Shown: piece after piece, positions 41,792 to 50,474 of the stretch
How positions within the stretch are numbered: position 1 is the stretch's first letter
How the letters are laid out: the number at the start of each line of letters is the position of its first letter
Assembly: GCA_002787775.1 (NCBI GenBank)
Contig: PCUW01000031.1
Coordinates: 56,022 to 120,021 of the forward strand
Source of the DNA: Bdellovibrionales bacterium CG12_big_fil_rev_8_21_14_0_65_38_15
GTDB lineage: Bacteria > Bdellovibrionota > Bacteriovoracia > Bacteriovoracales > Bacteriovoracaceae
Reading direction: 5' to 3'
Length of the DNA stretch: 64,000 nucleotides
Program-made: the position numbers and the translations under genes
The notes under the pieces: model-generated
The model's input: the letters and a program-made list of their open reading frames with translations, nothing else
Told to the model about the DNA's origin: nothing
Databases searched by the model: none

Positions 41792-43469
41792 TGGCGCTCT
41801 CCGTATTCATTTTATTGAAAGTTGTATCGTCCTTAGTGGCAATTAGATCTGCCTTCTTCTTCCAACGTTTACGGTTTAAAAAATAATGCCAAATGGCACC
41901 AAAAACCAAAAACAATGAACCAAGGTATTTTAAAGGACGTCCTTGATCGACGTTAGCCGTTAAGGTTGAGCTATAATTGCCTTGTTGGTCTTGAGAATAT
42001 GAAGCTTGATAAAAAGTAAAACCATTATATTTTAGCGGATTATTCATAAAGACGTGGTGATCACTTGGTCCTTCTTCGCTAAATAATCGTACAAAACTTT
42101 CATAACTGGCAGGATTATTCGTTCCAGGATCTTTATCCATTTTAAAATTAGTGAGAACAAATTCAAACGGAAGATTCAGTGTTTCTTTTGTAAGGTAAAG
42201 TTCTACTTTTTTGCCATCAACTAAAAGCACCAAGCCTTTTTCGTTGGTAATCCAGTACTCTTGTGTGCGAATTTTAATTTTTAAAGCTCTTGTTCCACCC
42301 TTAATGATTTCACCATTTTTTTGAATCGGAATGATTGGTGTTGCTTCAAAGCCTGGAACCTTAGTCGCCTGATGTTGAAGAAGTGTTAATTCAAATCCCA
42401 TCCATGGTAGTTCAACGGATTTTTTCTCCTCGAGAAGCCCGCCTTGCCATTGATTTTCATCTTTATTGAAATAGGCATGATAAGGACCAAAGACGAATAA
42501 GGTAGGCTTAGATTTAAATAATTGTTTACTAAAGACTCTGTAGGGAGAGTCTTGAATAACTTGCATCTCTTTATTAACCGGCCATGGTGAAAGCTCTGGA
42601 AAAAAAGTCAGTAGACGTTTTTTATCATTATCTTTAAGGACAAAAAATCTATTGCCGGCGGTTGTCTTTTCAACTGATACACCTTGATCTTCAGGCACAA
42701 AGCATTCACTTGTAGTTGAATTCCAAACGACAACGTCCGAGGGGTTATTTTTTACAAAACAAGGGCCCAATGCCTCTGGCAAATAATTGACTGATAATGG
42801 GCCTAGACTCATATTTGATTTAGCGTCATCGGCCTCTGGATGAATCGACATTAGAATTTTTTCGCTCACCATGGCATTGGCAATCATATATTGGCTAGTG
42901 TGGCGTGGAGCTGTTTTTGGATAGCTTTTAAGTTCATTTTTCCAAGTAAAGACTTTTTCTGAATATGGCAGATAGTCTAATAATTCGAACTCTTGAAACT
43001 TATGATTGATGTGAGTTTCAAAAGCTGCACTTGGAAGGTTGTAAGTATAGACTTTTTCATCATTAACAAATTCAATTTTAAGCACATCATTTGACAGCAT
43101 AATTTGTCTTGCTGGCGTATTAGGAGGGAGATGAATATTTCCATCGATACCTGCAAGGTAAGTAATAGCCGAGCCGACACCGATAATAATCAAGCCAGCA
43201 TGGATCACATAAAAGCCATATAATCTTTTTTTAGGGGGGAGTCGCTGATAGGTTGCAAATAAAATAGAGAGAAACATGAAAAACTGTAAAAGCATAAAAG
43301 GCCATGTCTTATAAACAGTTCTTCCCGCAAATTCAGTTCCAAAATAACTTTCAACAAAAGTTCCAACTGTCATGACCAAACTAAACAGAGCAATAATAAT
43401 GACAGCAAACTTTAAGCTACCAATAGTAGCTTCAAATTTTTCGTACATATGATGTAACTTAGATAGCAT
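41784..43469 (-). CDS. resB: ResB/CcsB-like cytochrome c biogenesis protein
   Basis: The second subunit of system II, it works with CcsA to deliver and attach heme to apocytochromes. It has 561 aa from ATG 43469; a TTG at 43481 would add four residues, and neither has a strong Shine-Dalgarno. There are three N-terminal membrane helices (first near 20-45, then the RLYGFYVIHAGLIIIGVGSA helix), a large periplasmic domain, and one C-terminal helix before LNRKRWKKK. The motif GFTFYQASY near the C-terminus is typical of ResB. It lies downstream of the DUF1624 gene on the same strand. Confidence 0.9.
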   Translation of the reverse strand: MLSKLHHMYEKFEATIGSLKFAVIIIALFSLVMTVGTFVESYFGTEFAGRTVYKTWPFMLLQFFMFLSILFATYQRLPPKKRLYGFYVIHAGLIIIGVGSAITYLAGIDGNIHLPPNTPARQIMLSNDVLKIEFVNDEKVYTYNLPSAAFETHINHKFQEFELLDYLPYSEKVFTWKNELKSYPKTAPRHTSQYMIANAMVSEKILMSIHPEADDAKSNMSLGPLSVNYLPEALGPCFVKNNPSDVVVWNSTTSECFVPEDQGVSVEKTTAGNRFFVLKDNDKKRLLTFFPELSPWPVNKEMQVIQDSPYRVFSKQLFKSKPTLFVFGPYHAYFNKDENQWQGGLLEEKKSVELPWMGFELTLLQHQATKVPGFEATPIIPIQKNGEIIKGGTRALKIKIRTQEYWITNEKGLVLLVDGKKVELYLTKETLNLPFEFVLTNFKMDKDPGTNNPASYESFVRLFSEEGPSDHHVFMNNPLKYNGFTFYQASYSQDQQGNYSSTLTANVDQGRPLKYLGSLFLVFGAIWHYFLNRKRWKKKADLIATKDDTTFNKMNTESANA

Positions 43470-43545
43470 TTCAGTGGCCAACGATCTGAGTTTATTAGAT
43501 TTTCAAGACCTAAAACGTACCACGCAGTCCTTGGCTGAGCAAAGA

Positions 43546-44226
43546 TTATTGTGTCAAAAGGGTGTAGGCCCAGACCAAGCTATAAAGAGCGACTTGGTGA
43601 CCTAAATATATTTTAAGTGAATGTTTACCTGGCCAAATAATTGTTTGCCACAACTTTGCGGATGGATACTTGGGCAAAAAACGATAAAAATTGATTGATT
43701 GAAGATAAATCCCCAATAAAACCCAAGCTAGCCATGGAAGTGGCGGAATATAGTCCATCGAAGAGTGATCTAGCTCAATCCACGGCCACTGCACTCCCAC
43801 AAGCTCACACCCAATAATTATAATGGCTACGATGATGGAAAGTCTTGGCCGTCCAAGAAATGGCAAACATAAGAGAGAATTGATCGCTATATTATGTAGG
43901 GTGCCAAAGTAGATCCAGCCCCTTGGAAAAGCAAAATAGGTGGCTATGCTAATAGCTATGGCACAAGCAGCTATTTTAATCCACCTTCTCCAAAAAGAAG
44001 GCCAGCGATAGTCTGGAAAGTGGGCCAATTGAAGTGACATGCCGACTGAAAGTAAAAAAAGAAAGACAATCACGCATGGAAACCATAGCCAAAATGGATC
44101 ACCGGCAAAATCGATGTCTACATGTCCAAATAAATCAAGATCGTAAGACAGGTGAAAAATAACCATTAAATAAATAGCTAGAGATCGTATAGCATCAAGC
44201 CAATCATAGCGCGCCGTCTTAATCAT
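43546..44226 (-). CDS. DUF1624 membrane acyltransferase-like protein
   Basis: This 226-aa polytopic protein resembles the catalytic core of heparan-alpha-glucosaminide N-acetyltransferase-type proteins (DUF1624): RYDWLDAIRSLAIYLMVIFH at the start, FLFLLSVGMSLQLAH, GTLHNIAI, and the C-terminal GKHSLKIYLGHQ. Such proteins move acetyl groups across a membrane; the acceptor here is unknown. ATG 44226 has GGTGG ahead and overlaps the upstream pyrophosphokinase by 8 bases. An upstream in-frame ATG at 44247 is less likely. resB follows after about 75 bases. Confidence 0.82.
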   Translation of the reverse strand: MIKTARYDWLDAIRSLAIYLMVIFHLSYDLDLFGHVDIDFAGDPFWLWFPCVIVFLFLLSVGMSLQLAHFPDYRWPSFWRRWIKIAACAIAISIATYFAFPRGWIYFGTLHNIAINSLLCLPFLGRPRLSIIVAIIIIGCELVGVQWPWIELDHSSMDYIPPLPWLAWVLLGIYLQSINFYRFLPKYPSAKLWQTIIWPGKHSLKIYLGHQVALYSLVWAYTLLTQ

Positions 44227-44905
44227 AAAATTTCCACCATGCTTCAATCGGTTCTTGGCTCCATAAAATGATTGATTTCGAAGAATTTAGCGTCAGTTCA
44301 TCCTCATTACATTCATTTGAGAGCAATAAATCATCAAGGATTTTACAATGCTTATCTTTAAGCTGCCATTTCCAGCCACCACTAAGACTTAATTGTGTCT
44401 CTTCTAACGTCAAAAGACTCACGGTAGACGCTTTTAAATGACCCTTCCATCGACCAGGACTCAGCATGAGGCAATGACCATCAATTCTAGCTTGAGCTCC
44501 TTTGAGGGTATCTAAGTGACGCTTGAAACAAGCAAGTCCTATAAGATGGTGATCGAGGCGCTCTCCACTAAAGCCAAAAGCTCTAATGAGATTCGCTTTT
44601 GTGTGGTGTCGACTGTATTCGAGGGCCAAAGCTAAATCACTTTGATTCTTATCTTCAGGGTATTGAATATCTAAGTCATCATCACAGCTATCGCCGTCTC
44701 CAATCGATGTCCATTTCTCTTTTGTCGCTATATTAGTTCTGGCTAAAATGCCACCATCGACAGCGATATGCTGCTCGACAAGGGCTTTTGCGTATTCTTG
44801 TGAGGCCAAATTTATCGATGACTGATAAAGTGGTCCCCAAATCCATAGAGATTTTTCCATAAGAGATTGTACGAAGTCTTTTATCTCAGGGTCAAATATG
44901 ACCAT
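44219..44905 (-). CDS. Thiamine pyrophosphokinase-like protein
   Basis: This 228-aa protein carries the thiamine pyrophosphokinase motifs: VDGG (49-52), GDGDS (69-73), DKNQSDLALAL (85-95) and GERLDHHL (114-121). It would make thiamine diphosphate from thiamine and ATP. Its C-terminal half is less typical but has the beta-sandwich length of the family. Its start overlaps, tail to tail in the opposite direction, an alternative ATG of the divergent gene at 44925. Context with DUF1624 and cytochrome genes gives no functional hint. Confidence 0.85.
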   Translation of the reverse strand: MVIFDPEIKDFVQSLMEKSLWIWGPLYQSSINLASQEYAKALVEQHIAVDGGILARTNIATKEKWTSIGDGDSCDDDLDIQYPEDKNQSDLALALEYSRHHTKANLIRAFGFSGERLDHHLIGLACFKRHLDTLKGAQARIDGHCLMLSPGRWKGHLKASTVSLLTLEETQLSLSGGWKWQLKDKHCKILDDLLLSNECNEDELTLNSSKSIILWSQEPIEAWWKFYD

Positions 44906-44924
44906 TGTGTGCTACGGTTGGGTT

Positions 44925-45611
44925 ATGACGTTTTCAAATAGAATTCTTGATTTTGCTAAAAATAGCGAATTTGTCTTTGATGCAGGACAGTTCCCAAAAT
45001 CTATTCCATGGCACCAGATGGTGGTTAATGAATTCAAATTTGGATTAGGATGGCGCTGTGATTGGGAAAAGAGCTTCTTTCAGCTGATGATTTCAACTGA
45101 TTCTAAGCTTTCTGACTTAGATAAAGCCTATCTTGAAGCCTTTTGCCATCTTTCGAGATCCTTAAACTTTACCAAAATTAATCTCATCTCATATCGTGAT
45201 CTAGAGAACTATCTTCGTGATGAAAATCATCTTGAGGCCCATAGCAGAGACTTTGAGCACCAAATATTGGCGATCAATTGGATTGAATCCCTAAAAAAAG
45301 AACTGATGAGGCCTCTTTTTAAGAATTTTTTCGACTCTATTTCGACAAAACCAATCCATTCTGCTGAAAGTCTCATCAGCGGCATTGAGTTGATTAATCA
45401 AAAAATGAAGCTTCAAACTAGAATTGGTCCTCATTTTAGCAATAGTGAGATTATTGCCCTCATTCCCCAAGCGAAATCTCCTTTAAGATATGAAATCCAA
45501 TGGCGATTTCATTTTGATATTGATCCTGAAATGGCCAAAGCTTTGTGTCTGAGCCTAGAGGAAACCCTTTCAAGTGATTCTCTCATGGTGAAAGTGGTTG
45601 CCGAATCCTGA
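44925..45611 (+). CDS. Hypothetical protein, 228 aa
   Basis: I do not recognise a family. It is soluble with no signal peptide, and mixed alpha/beta. A tryptophan-bearing segment GLGWRCDWEKSFFQLMIS and the later LISYRDLENYLRDE look well conserved in composition. I prefer ATG 44925, because the in-frame ATG 44898 lies inside the divergent thiamine pyrophosphokinase gene; with no clear Shine-Dalgarno for either, this is uncertain. The cytochrome c gene follows after about 60 bases. Confidence 0.65.
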   Translation: MTFSNRILDFAKNSEFVFDAGQFPKSIPWHQMVVNEFKFGLGWRCDWEKSFFQLMISTDSKLSDLDKAYLEAFCHLSRSLNFTKINLISYRDLENYLRDENHLEAHSRDFEHQILAINWIESLKKELMRPLFKNFFDSISTKPIHSAESLISGIELINQKMKLQTRIGPHFSNSEIIALIPQAKSPLRYEIQWRFHFDIDPEMAKALCLSLEETLSSDSLMVKVVAES

Positions 45612-45630
45612 GGCACAGAGTTATCCTGAT

Positions 45631-45636
45631 TATAAT
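45631..45636 (+). promoter_or_regulatory. Perfect -10 hexamer upstream of cytochrome c
   Basis: TATAAT lies 38 bases before the cytochrome c ATG. No matching -35 hexamer is clear at 16-18 bases, so the promoter call is tentative. Confidence 0.35.
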
Positions 45637-45674
45637 TATCAATGTTTAAAGATTAATGTTCTAAGGAAAATAGC

Positions 45675-45986
45675 ATGCGTATTGATATTGCTTTGTGGAT
45701 TTCGATTTCTTTATTATCAGCTTTCTCTAGTGCTCAGGCTCAAGATGCAGCTAAAGGCGAGAAGCTTTTCTCTACTTGCATTCAGTGTCACGGCGACAAG
45801 GGGCAGGGTCTAGCTGAGAAAAATGCACCTCATATTGCTGGTCAATATGATTGGTATATCTTGAGCTCACTTAAAGCGTTTAAAGCCGGTGAGAGGAAAA
45901 ATCCTGAAATGCTCCCTTATATTAAAGGTTTATCAGAGCAGGATTTTGCTGATTTAGCAGCTTACGTTTCAAAAATGGCACCATAA
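45675..45986 (+). CDS. Periplasmic monoheme cytochrome c
   Basis: This 103-aa class I cytochrome has a signal peptide (1-22, AQA). The heme site CIQCH is at 35-39 and the likely axial Met79 lies in NPEMLPY, followed by the C-terminal helix FADLAAYVSKM. It is similar in size to cytochrome c553/c4-like electron carriers. It would be matured by the CcsA/ResB pair encoded at 40-43 kb. AAGGA lies upstream of the ATG. Confidence 0.92.
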   Translation: MRIDIALWISISLLSAFSSAQAQDAAKGEKLFSTCIQCHGDKGQGLAEKNAPHIAGQYDWYILSSLKAFKAGERKNPEMLPYIKGLSEQDFADLAAYVSKMAP

Positions 45987-46014
45987 TTCTCAGCTCATGC
46001 TGAAAGGTTAATCT

Positions 46015-46464
46015 ATGACGGACACTCTAAATTTTATAAAAGCATCAAAAAAAGGCGATTATAAAAGCATATATGAACATAATCTTGACGTTTTCTCGGA
46101 TTCTCCGGACTTCGAATGGACTTTTGACGATATTAAGAAAGAAGTTCAAGACGGATGGGAGCTATATTCTGTCATGAGCGGAGATATTATTATCGCTGCA
46201 CTCTTTTTTCGCCAAGATGATGACTGTCTTTTAACAAAAAATACTGCGCTTAAAATGGATTTCCAAGGTGCTGGTCATAGCCACCGTATCAAAGAATTTT
46301 TTGAGAAAATTGCCAGAGAACGCCGTCTAGACCGCATTTATCACTATTGTGGCATTGATAATTTTAGAATGTATTCTCTCAATGAGAGTCACGGCTATAG
46401 AAAAACTGACAGAAAATTAGGCCCAGGTGGGACTGTCGTCGAGTGGATGAAAAAGCTAAAGTGA
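46015..46464 (+). CDS. GNAT-like acetyltransferase
   Basis: This 149-aa protein has the GNAT core pattern. LYSVMSGDIIIAALFFRQDD is followed by LLTKNTALKMDFQGAGHSHR, in place of the usual Q/RxxGxG/A acetyl-CoA loop, and then by an alpha helix and a CGIDNFRMYSLNESHGYRKT end typical of this fold. The acetyl-CoA loop is degenerate. Substrate is unknown. Twenty-eight bases after cytochrome c in the same direction. Confidence 0.7.
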   Translation: MTDTLNFIKASKKGDYKSIYEHNLDVFSDSPDFEWTFDDIKKEVQDGWELYSVMSGDIIIAALFFRQDDDCLLTKNTALKMDFQGAGHSHRIKEFFEKIARERRLDRIYHYCGIDNFRMYSLNESHGYRKTDRKLGPGGTVVEWMKKLK

Positions 46465-46643
46465 GTCTCCTAGGAGATACTCTTGAGAAAAATTAAATTT
46501 TTATTTTGTAATTATTAATTTTTTTTGTTGCTTTTTGTACGTACTTAATTTGATAATTGCTTATAGACTAAAAAAGTTAAGTAAATGTTTGGAAAGTTCG
46601 AATAGGATTTAAAACCAATAACCTTAGTTTTCGGGAGGAAACC
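46465..46643. other. AT-rich gap with a palindrome before the histone-like gene
   Basis: A perfect 12-nt palindrome TCTCCTAGGAGA (46466-46477), flanked by GAGT/ACTC, lies just after the GNAT gene and is followed by AT-rich sequence (about 46490-46570). It might be a weak terminator followed by an UP-element-like promoter region. No gene is seen. Confidence 0.35.
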
Positions 46644-47171
46644 ATGGCCGTTAAGAAAAAAGCAACTAAGAAAGTAGCTAAAAAAGCAACTAAGAAAGCT
46701 GCTGCTAAGAAAGCAACTAAGAAAGTAGCTAAGAAAGCAACTAAAAAAGCTGCTAAGAAAGCAACTAAGAAAGCTGCTCCTAAGAAAGCAACTAAGAAAG
46801 TAGCTAAGAAAGCTGCTAAGAAAACTACTAAGAAAGTAGTTGCAAAAAAAGCTACTAAGAAAGTTGCTGCTAAAAAAGCTACAACTAAGAAAGTTGCTAA
46901 GAAAAAAACTAAAACTAAACGTAAGCCAAATGCTGCTTTCATGAAGGCAATGACTCCTTCTGCTGCACTTGCTGAGTTCGTTGGTGCTAAGCCACTTCCA
47001 CGTACACAAGCTGTTAAGAAATTCTGGGATTACATCAAGAAGCACGATCTTCAAGATGCTAAAAACCGTCGTCAAATCAACGCTAACGGCGCTAACCTTG
47101 AAAAACTTTTCGGTGCAAAATCAATCACTATGTTTGATCTTGCTAAAATCATCAATAAGCACCTTAGCTAA
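46644..47171 (+). CDS. Histone H1-like / SWIB-domain fusion protein
   Basis: This 175-aa chromatin-type protein has two parts. Residues 1-91 are Lys/Ala/Thr-rich repeats of the form KKATKK(V/A)A, like eukaryotic H1 tails and bacterial Hc1-type proteins. Residues about 98-175 are a SWIB/MDM2 domain: FMKAMTPSAALAEFVG, LPRTQAVKKFWDYIKKH, NRRQINANG, and the end FDLAKIINKHLS. A strong GGGAGG precedes the ATG. SWIB-containing proteins occur in chlamydiae and a few other bacteria; the role is likely DNA compaction during a developmental stage. A strong terminator follows. Confidence 0.9.
   Translation: MAVKKKATKKVAKKATKKAAAKKATKKVAKKATKKAAKKATKKAAPKKATKKVAKKAAKKTTKKVVAKKATKKVAAKKATTKKVAKKKTKTKRKPNAAFMKAMTPSAALAEFVGAKPLPRTQAVKKFWDYIKKHDLQDAKNRRQINANGANLEKLFGAKSITMFDLAKIINKHLS
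46650..46915 (+). repeat. Internal Lys-Ala-Thr codon repeat in the histone-like gene
   Basis: The nucleotide sequence repeats units such as GCAACTAAGAAA and GCTGCTAAGAAA about twenty times with small changes, so slippage or length variation between strains is possible. The repeats also open long frames on the opposite strand that are not real genes. Confidence 0.85.
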
Positions 47172-47197
47172 TTGATTGACTAAATTTTAGTTAATGA

Positions 47198-47226
47198 AAG
47201 CCCTGCGAAAGCGGGGCTTTTTTTTT
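47198..47226 (+). terminator. Rho-independent terminator after the histone-like gene
   Basis: AAGCCCTGC (47198-47206) pairs with GCGGGGCTT (47211-47219), one G-U pair, around a GAAA tetraloop, and a long T run follows to 47226. Confidence 0.93.
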
Positions 47227-47842
47227 AGAGAATGCCAACGCCTTGGCGAATGACTTCAATTGAATCGTTGGTCATAGAAACGACGGTGCTTTGACCAAGA
47301 AAATCGACCTCACCTGGATCGATGATAAGATCTACAACATGCGCCAGCTGTTCATCTATAAGATATCCATAAGGAAGAATATCGTCGCTTAGGCCAAGTA
47401 ATTTGGGTGATATATTGGTGGAGACCAATGGTTTTTCAAAGCTGGAGATGAGCTTTCTTGCAAGCACTCCTGGTGGAAACCTAAGTCCTATTTCTTTGTC
47501 CGTCTTAGAAGCCTGTAAAAGCTTAGTGACACGGTGTTGAGCCTCTAAAATGAATGTGAATGATCCGGGTATATGTTTTTTGATAAACCTAAAAGATGAA
47601 TCATTGATAATGGCAACATCGCTTGCCATGGATAAGTCACTACAAAGAAGAGAGAAGTGATGATGTTTACTCTCACCTTTGATGCGATAAAGTCTGTCGA
47701 TCGCCTTCTTGCTATCAAAACTGGCGGTCATGACCCAATTGGTGTCTGTTGGAATAACGACGATTCCATCTTTGTTTAAAAGATCACATGCTTTTTGAAT
47801 GACACGGTCATCTGGACTTTGGGAAATTACATATTCAATCAT
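47225..47842 (-). CDS. YciO/Sua5-family protein
   Basis: This 205-aa protein belongs to the YrdC/Sua5/YciO superfamily: DGIVVIPTDTNWVM, AIDRLYRIKGESKHHHFSLLC, HIPGSFTFILEA, IGLRFPPGVLARKLIS, and LVSTNISP near the end. The KxR/SxN signature is changed compared with TsaC, and the overall features are nearer YciO, whose function is unsettled. I prefer ATG 47842 with GGA just upstream; an in-frame TTG at 47860 lies in the T tract of the terminator from the upstream gene. Confidence 0.8.
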   Translation of the reverse strand: MIEYVISQSPDDRVIQKACDLLNKDGIVVIPTDTNWVMTASFDSKKAIDRLYRIKGESKHHHFSLLCSDLSMASDVAIINDSSFRFIKKHIPGSFTFILEAQHRVTKLLQASKTDKEIGLRFPPGVLARKLISSFEKPLVSTNISPKLLGLSDDILPYGYLIDEQLAHVVDLIIDPGEVDFLGQSTVVSMTNDSIEVIRQGVGIL

Positions 47843-47858
47843 GTATCCATCATAGGCC

Positions 47859-47884
47859 AAAAAAAAGGAGCCCGAAAGGGCCCC
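47859..47884 (-). terminator. Rho-independent terminator after the 405-aa secreted protein
   Basis: On the minus strand GGGGCCC (47884-47878) pairs with GGGCTCC (47873-47867), with one G-U pair, loop TTTC, followed by eight T residues. The next gene on this strand starts within about 17 bases. Confidence 0.9.
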
Positions 47885-47904
47885 GATTATGACTAGTGTT
47901 AAGC

Positions 47905-49122
47905 TTAGATTGAAAGTTTTTTGATAATCATTGCTTTAAGTTCTGCTTTAGCATCACGTTTGAACTCGCGACGACCTCTGTTTTGATCATCTTCTTCTCT
48001 TAAAGCTTTGATCAATCGACTTTTAAGATGTGCTTTAATTTCATACTTTCCGCTTTTTCTTTCGATTTGAATAACAGCGGCAGTTTTAAGTTTTGATCCA
48101 AAAGACTTTAGCATCTTAATTTCTTTTTTAAATTCGTTACCAGTAACAATGACATCATCTAGTTCTACTCCTAATACTGATAGAATTGAGACATCATCTT
48201 CGCTAAGAAGTTTGGTGATTTCTTCTAAGCTTCTGTCTTTCTTTTCGACTTGAAGCTTAACGTAAGTTCCATTCCAAGCCTTGATAGGAGCACTGATTAG
48301 CCATGCAACTCCATTGGCGGCACCTACAGCGCCGGCCGCAACACTTGTTGCTGCGATGGCAACACCTGTTGAGACACCAGAGTAGACGAGTGCTGCAATA
48401 CCAACAGCAACGTTGGCGACAGTTTTAATAAGCTGACCACCAATATCTAGCGTTAGTCCGATAGCATCAATGCTAAAGCGAAGGGCCATACCGGCCGCTT
48501 GAAGAGCAATAGCACCTGGTACACCGATTGCTGCACCTAAAAGGTGAGTCGCCATACGAATTGGCGCTTCAATAACGAGGTAATAGGCACCTTCAACGTT
48601 TGCCCAAACAGCATGTCCAGCATATTGAACTGAGGCTAGGATTTGATTATCTGTTTCATAATATGATCTTCTGGCTTGCTGTAATTGAGTTTTATAAGCC
48701 TTAGGAATCTTGGCCAGAGACTTTAATGGATTGGCTAAGATTTTCTTGGCCTGTGAAGATGAAAAGCGAGCACCGGCAGATACGGCTTCGACCATATCGC
48801 CATCATGTTCAGAGTTCCAAAGCCCTCTAACTACATCTGTTCCTGTTTCTTGAACATCTCTTCTTATATCTCTTAGGTTCTCAATATCGATAGCATTCTT
48901 GATAGCATTTCCAGCAATATCAGTTGCACGCTCAAACCCTAAAACAAGAAACATATTGTTGCCGTCAATACTTCCTTGCATGAAGATTTCTTTGACAGTA
49001 TTTCCAAAGCTTTGTCCACGCGAGGTAACATCGCTATCTGAGTCCTGCGCCCAAGCAAAATTGGTCGAAAAAAGAAGGCCCAAGATAAGAGCAAAAATTG
49101 TATGATGTGTTTTCGTTTTCAT
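47905..49122 (-). CDS. Secreted hypothetical protein, paralogue A of a tandem pair
   Basis: This 405-aa protein has a signal peptide (1-25, ending AWAQ). It shares long motifs with its upstream neighbour: KEIFMQGSIDGNNMFLVLG, WNSEHDGD, EGAYYLVIEAPIRM, and the Ala/Gly-rich hydrophobic stretch YSGVSTGVAIAATSVAAGAVGA. The C-terminal third is charged and differs between the two. The hydrophobic glycine/alanine segments (about 190-270) look able to insert into membranes. I do not recognise the family. Fourteen bases separate the two genes, so they form one operon, closed by a strong terminator. Confidence 0.8.
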   Translation of the reverse strand: MKTKTHHTIFALILGLLFSTNFAWAQDSDSDVTSRGQSFGNTVKEIFMQGSIDGNNMFLVLGFERATDIAGNAIKNAIDIENLRDIRRDVQETGTDVVRGLWNSEHDGDMVEAVSAGARFSSSQAKKILANPLKSLAKIPKAYKTQLQQARRSYYETDNQILASVQYAGHAVWANVEGAYYLVIEAPIRMATHLLGAAIGVPGAIALQAAGMALRFSIDAIGLTLDIGGQLIKTVANVAVGIAALVYSGVSTGVAIAATSVAAGAVGAANGVAWLISAPIKAWNGTYVKLQVEKKDRSLEEITKLLSEDDVSILSVLGVELDDVIVTGNEFKKEIKMLKSFGSKLKTAAVIQIERKSGKYEIKAHLKSRLIKALREEDDQNRGRREFKRDAKAELKAMIIKKLSI

Positions 49123-49135
49123 GATCGCCTCTTGC

Positions 49136-50398
49136 TTATATTGCTAGTGCTAGTTCAGTTTGTTTAATTTCTTTTAATTCATCACCTTGAAAAATTAATA
49201 ATGCGTTTCCTAAAAGGTTTTCAAGATTGTTTTCAATGACTTTTTTAAGCTTACGACTTGATAGGTCTGTAACTTCTTTAAGTTGTTTAAAGTGAGATGG
49301 TTTCATATAAGCTTCAATATTAAGTGATTGCTTTTCTTTATCTGCATTAAAATCAATGCCTATTCTAATGACGAGTGAATCTTTTTCGTCGTTAAGATTT
49401 GATTTATACTTAATAACAGCTTTGTAATCTTCAACTAGGACTTCCCCAACTGATAGGTCTGAATTAACGCCCAGTTTGGTTAGAATATCACTTGAAAGAA
49501 GACCTGGTAGAGATTCTGCCAGTTCTGTCATTCTTTTATAATTGATGGTCGTCGATACTTTTACTGTGCCTTTTTTGAAAAATTTAAAGGGCATCTTTAT
49601 TAAGGCAGCAGTAATTCTAAAGGCACCTACAGCAGCGGCCGCTACAGTTGTTGCTGCCATGGCAACGCCAGTTGAAAGAGCGGAATAAGTAATTGTGCCA
49701 AGTGCGACTGAGCCCATGACGATGGCTTTTGATGCCATCCAACCAAGTCGAATAACTTTTCCAGCAACACCTAAAGTAAGAGCGAGAGGAATGCGAATCG
49801 CTTCGTAAGCTAATGTCGCAGGAATTGCTAAAGTCGTTGTCGCTAGAGCTGCAACAAATTTTACTGGTGCTTCGATGACTAAATAGTAGGCTCCCTTTAC
49901 TGTTGTCCATGTGGCTAAGCCTGAAAAAGCGATAGTTCCAGAAAGACCGTTACTAGCATTTGCTCTGGCTTCTCTAGCGTCATTCATTCCAACTTGAAAA
50001 GATCCAGGAATTTTTTTGAGTGAACGCCATGGCCATTTGAAAATATCATCAGCCGTTTCAACTGATAATCTGGTTGCATTACCAAGATGATCGATGGCAT
50101 CTCCGTCATGTTCGCTATTCCATACACGACCTGCTTGATTTGAAAGCATGCGAGCAGAATCAGAACTCCAATCTTTTAGCTCTTCGATATCAACGGCCTG
50201 ATCCATTGAGCGACCAAAGATTTCACGAGCTTTTTCCATGCCTAGAACCATGAAGAGCTTATCTCCATCAAGGCTTCCCTTAACAAAAATTTCTTTTAAT
50301 GCTTTTCCAAGCTCGATATCGGCATGGGCCTTAGGCACAAATGAAATTGTCATTAAAAGCGTTAACAAAGCAAGGCTAAGCCTTTTCGTTAAATGCAT
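49136..50398 (-). CDS. Secreted hypothetical protein, paralogue B of a tandem pair
   Basis: This 420-aa protein starts at ATG 50398 with AGGAGA ahead (an in-frame upstream start at 50446 lacks this). Signal peptide 1-26 (KAHA). Shared motifs with paralogue A are KEIFVKGSLDGDKLFMVLG, VWNSEHDGD, KGAYYLVIEAPVKF and YSALSTGVAMAATTVAAAAVGA. It has several hydrophobic Ala/Gly-rich segments and a charged C-terminal domain with lysine-rich helices. Function is unknown. It is the first gene of the pair. Confidence 0.8.
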   Translation of the reverse strand: MHLTKRLSLALLTLLMTISFVPKAHADIELGKALKEIFVKGSLDGDKLFMVLGMEKAREIFGRSMDQAVDIEELKDWSSDSARMLSNQAGRVWNSEHDGDAIDHLGNATRLSVETADDIFKWPWRSLKKIPGSFQVGMNDAREARANASNGLSGTIAFSGLATWTTVKGAYYLVIEAPVKFVAALATTTLAIPATLAYEAIRIPLALTLGVAGKVIRLGWMASKAIVMGSVALGTITYSALSTGVAMAATTVAAAAVGAFRITAALIKMPFKFFKKGTVKVSTTINYKRMTELAESLPGLLSSDILTKLGVNSDLSVGEVLVEDYKAVIKYKSNLNDEKDSLVIRIGIDFNADKEKQSLNIEAYMKPSHFKQLKEVTDLSSRKLKKVIENNLENLLGNALLIFQGDELKEIKQTELALAI

Positions 50399-50474
50399 GG
50401 GATTCTCCTGATCATCATTAGATTTGAGGGCAGGATAGCAGATCAAGAAATTTTGTTAAGGGGAGTTGAAAAAC

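Noticed and set aside
46545..47075. Long open frames opposite the histone-like gene
   Set aside because: They are low-complexity by-products of the Lys/Ala/Thr codon repeats on the plus strand, rich in Phe, Leu, Ser or Ala, and lack ribosome binding sites.
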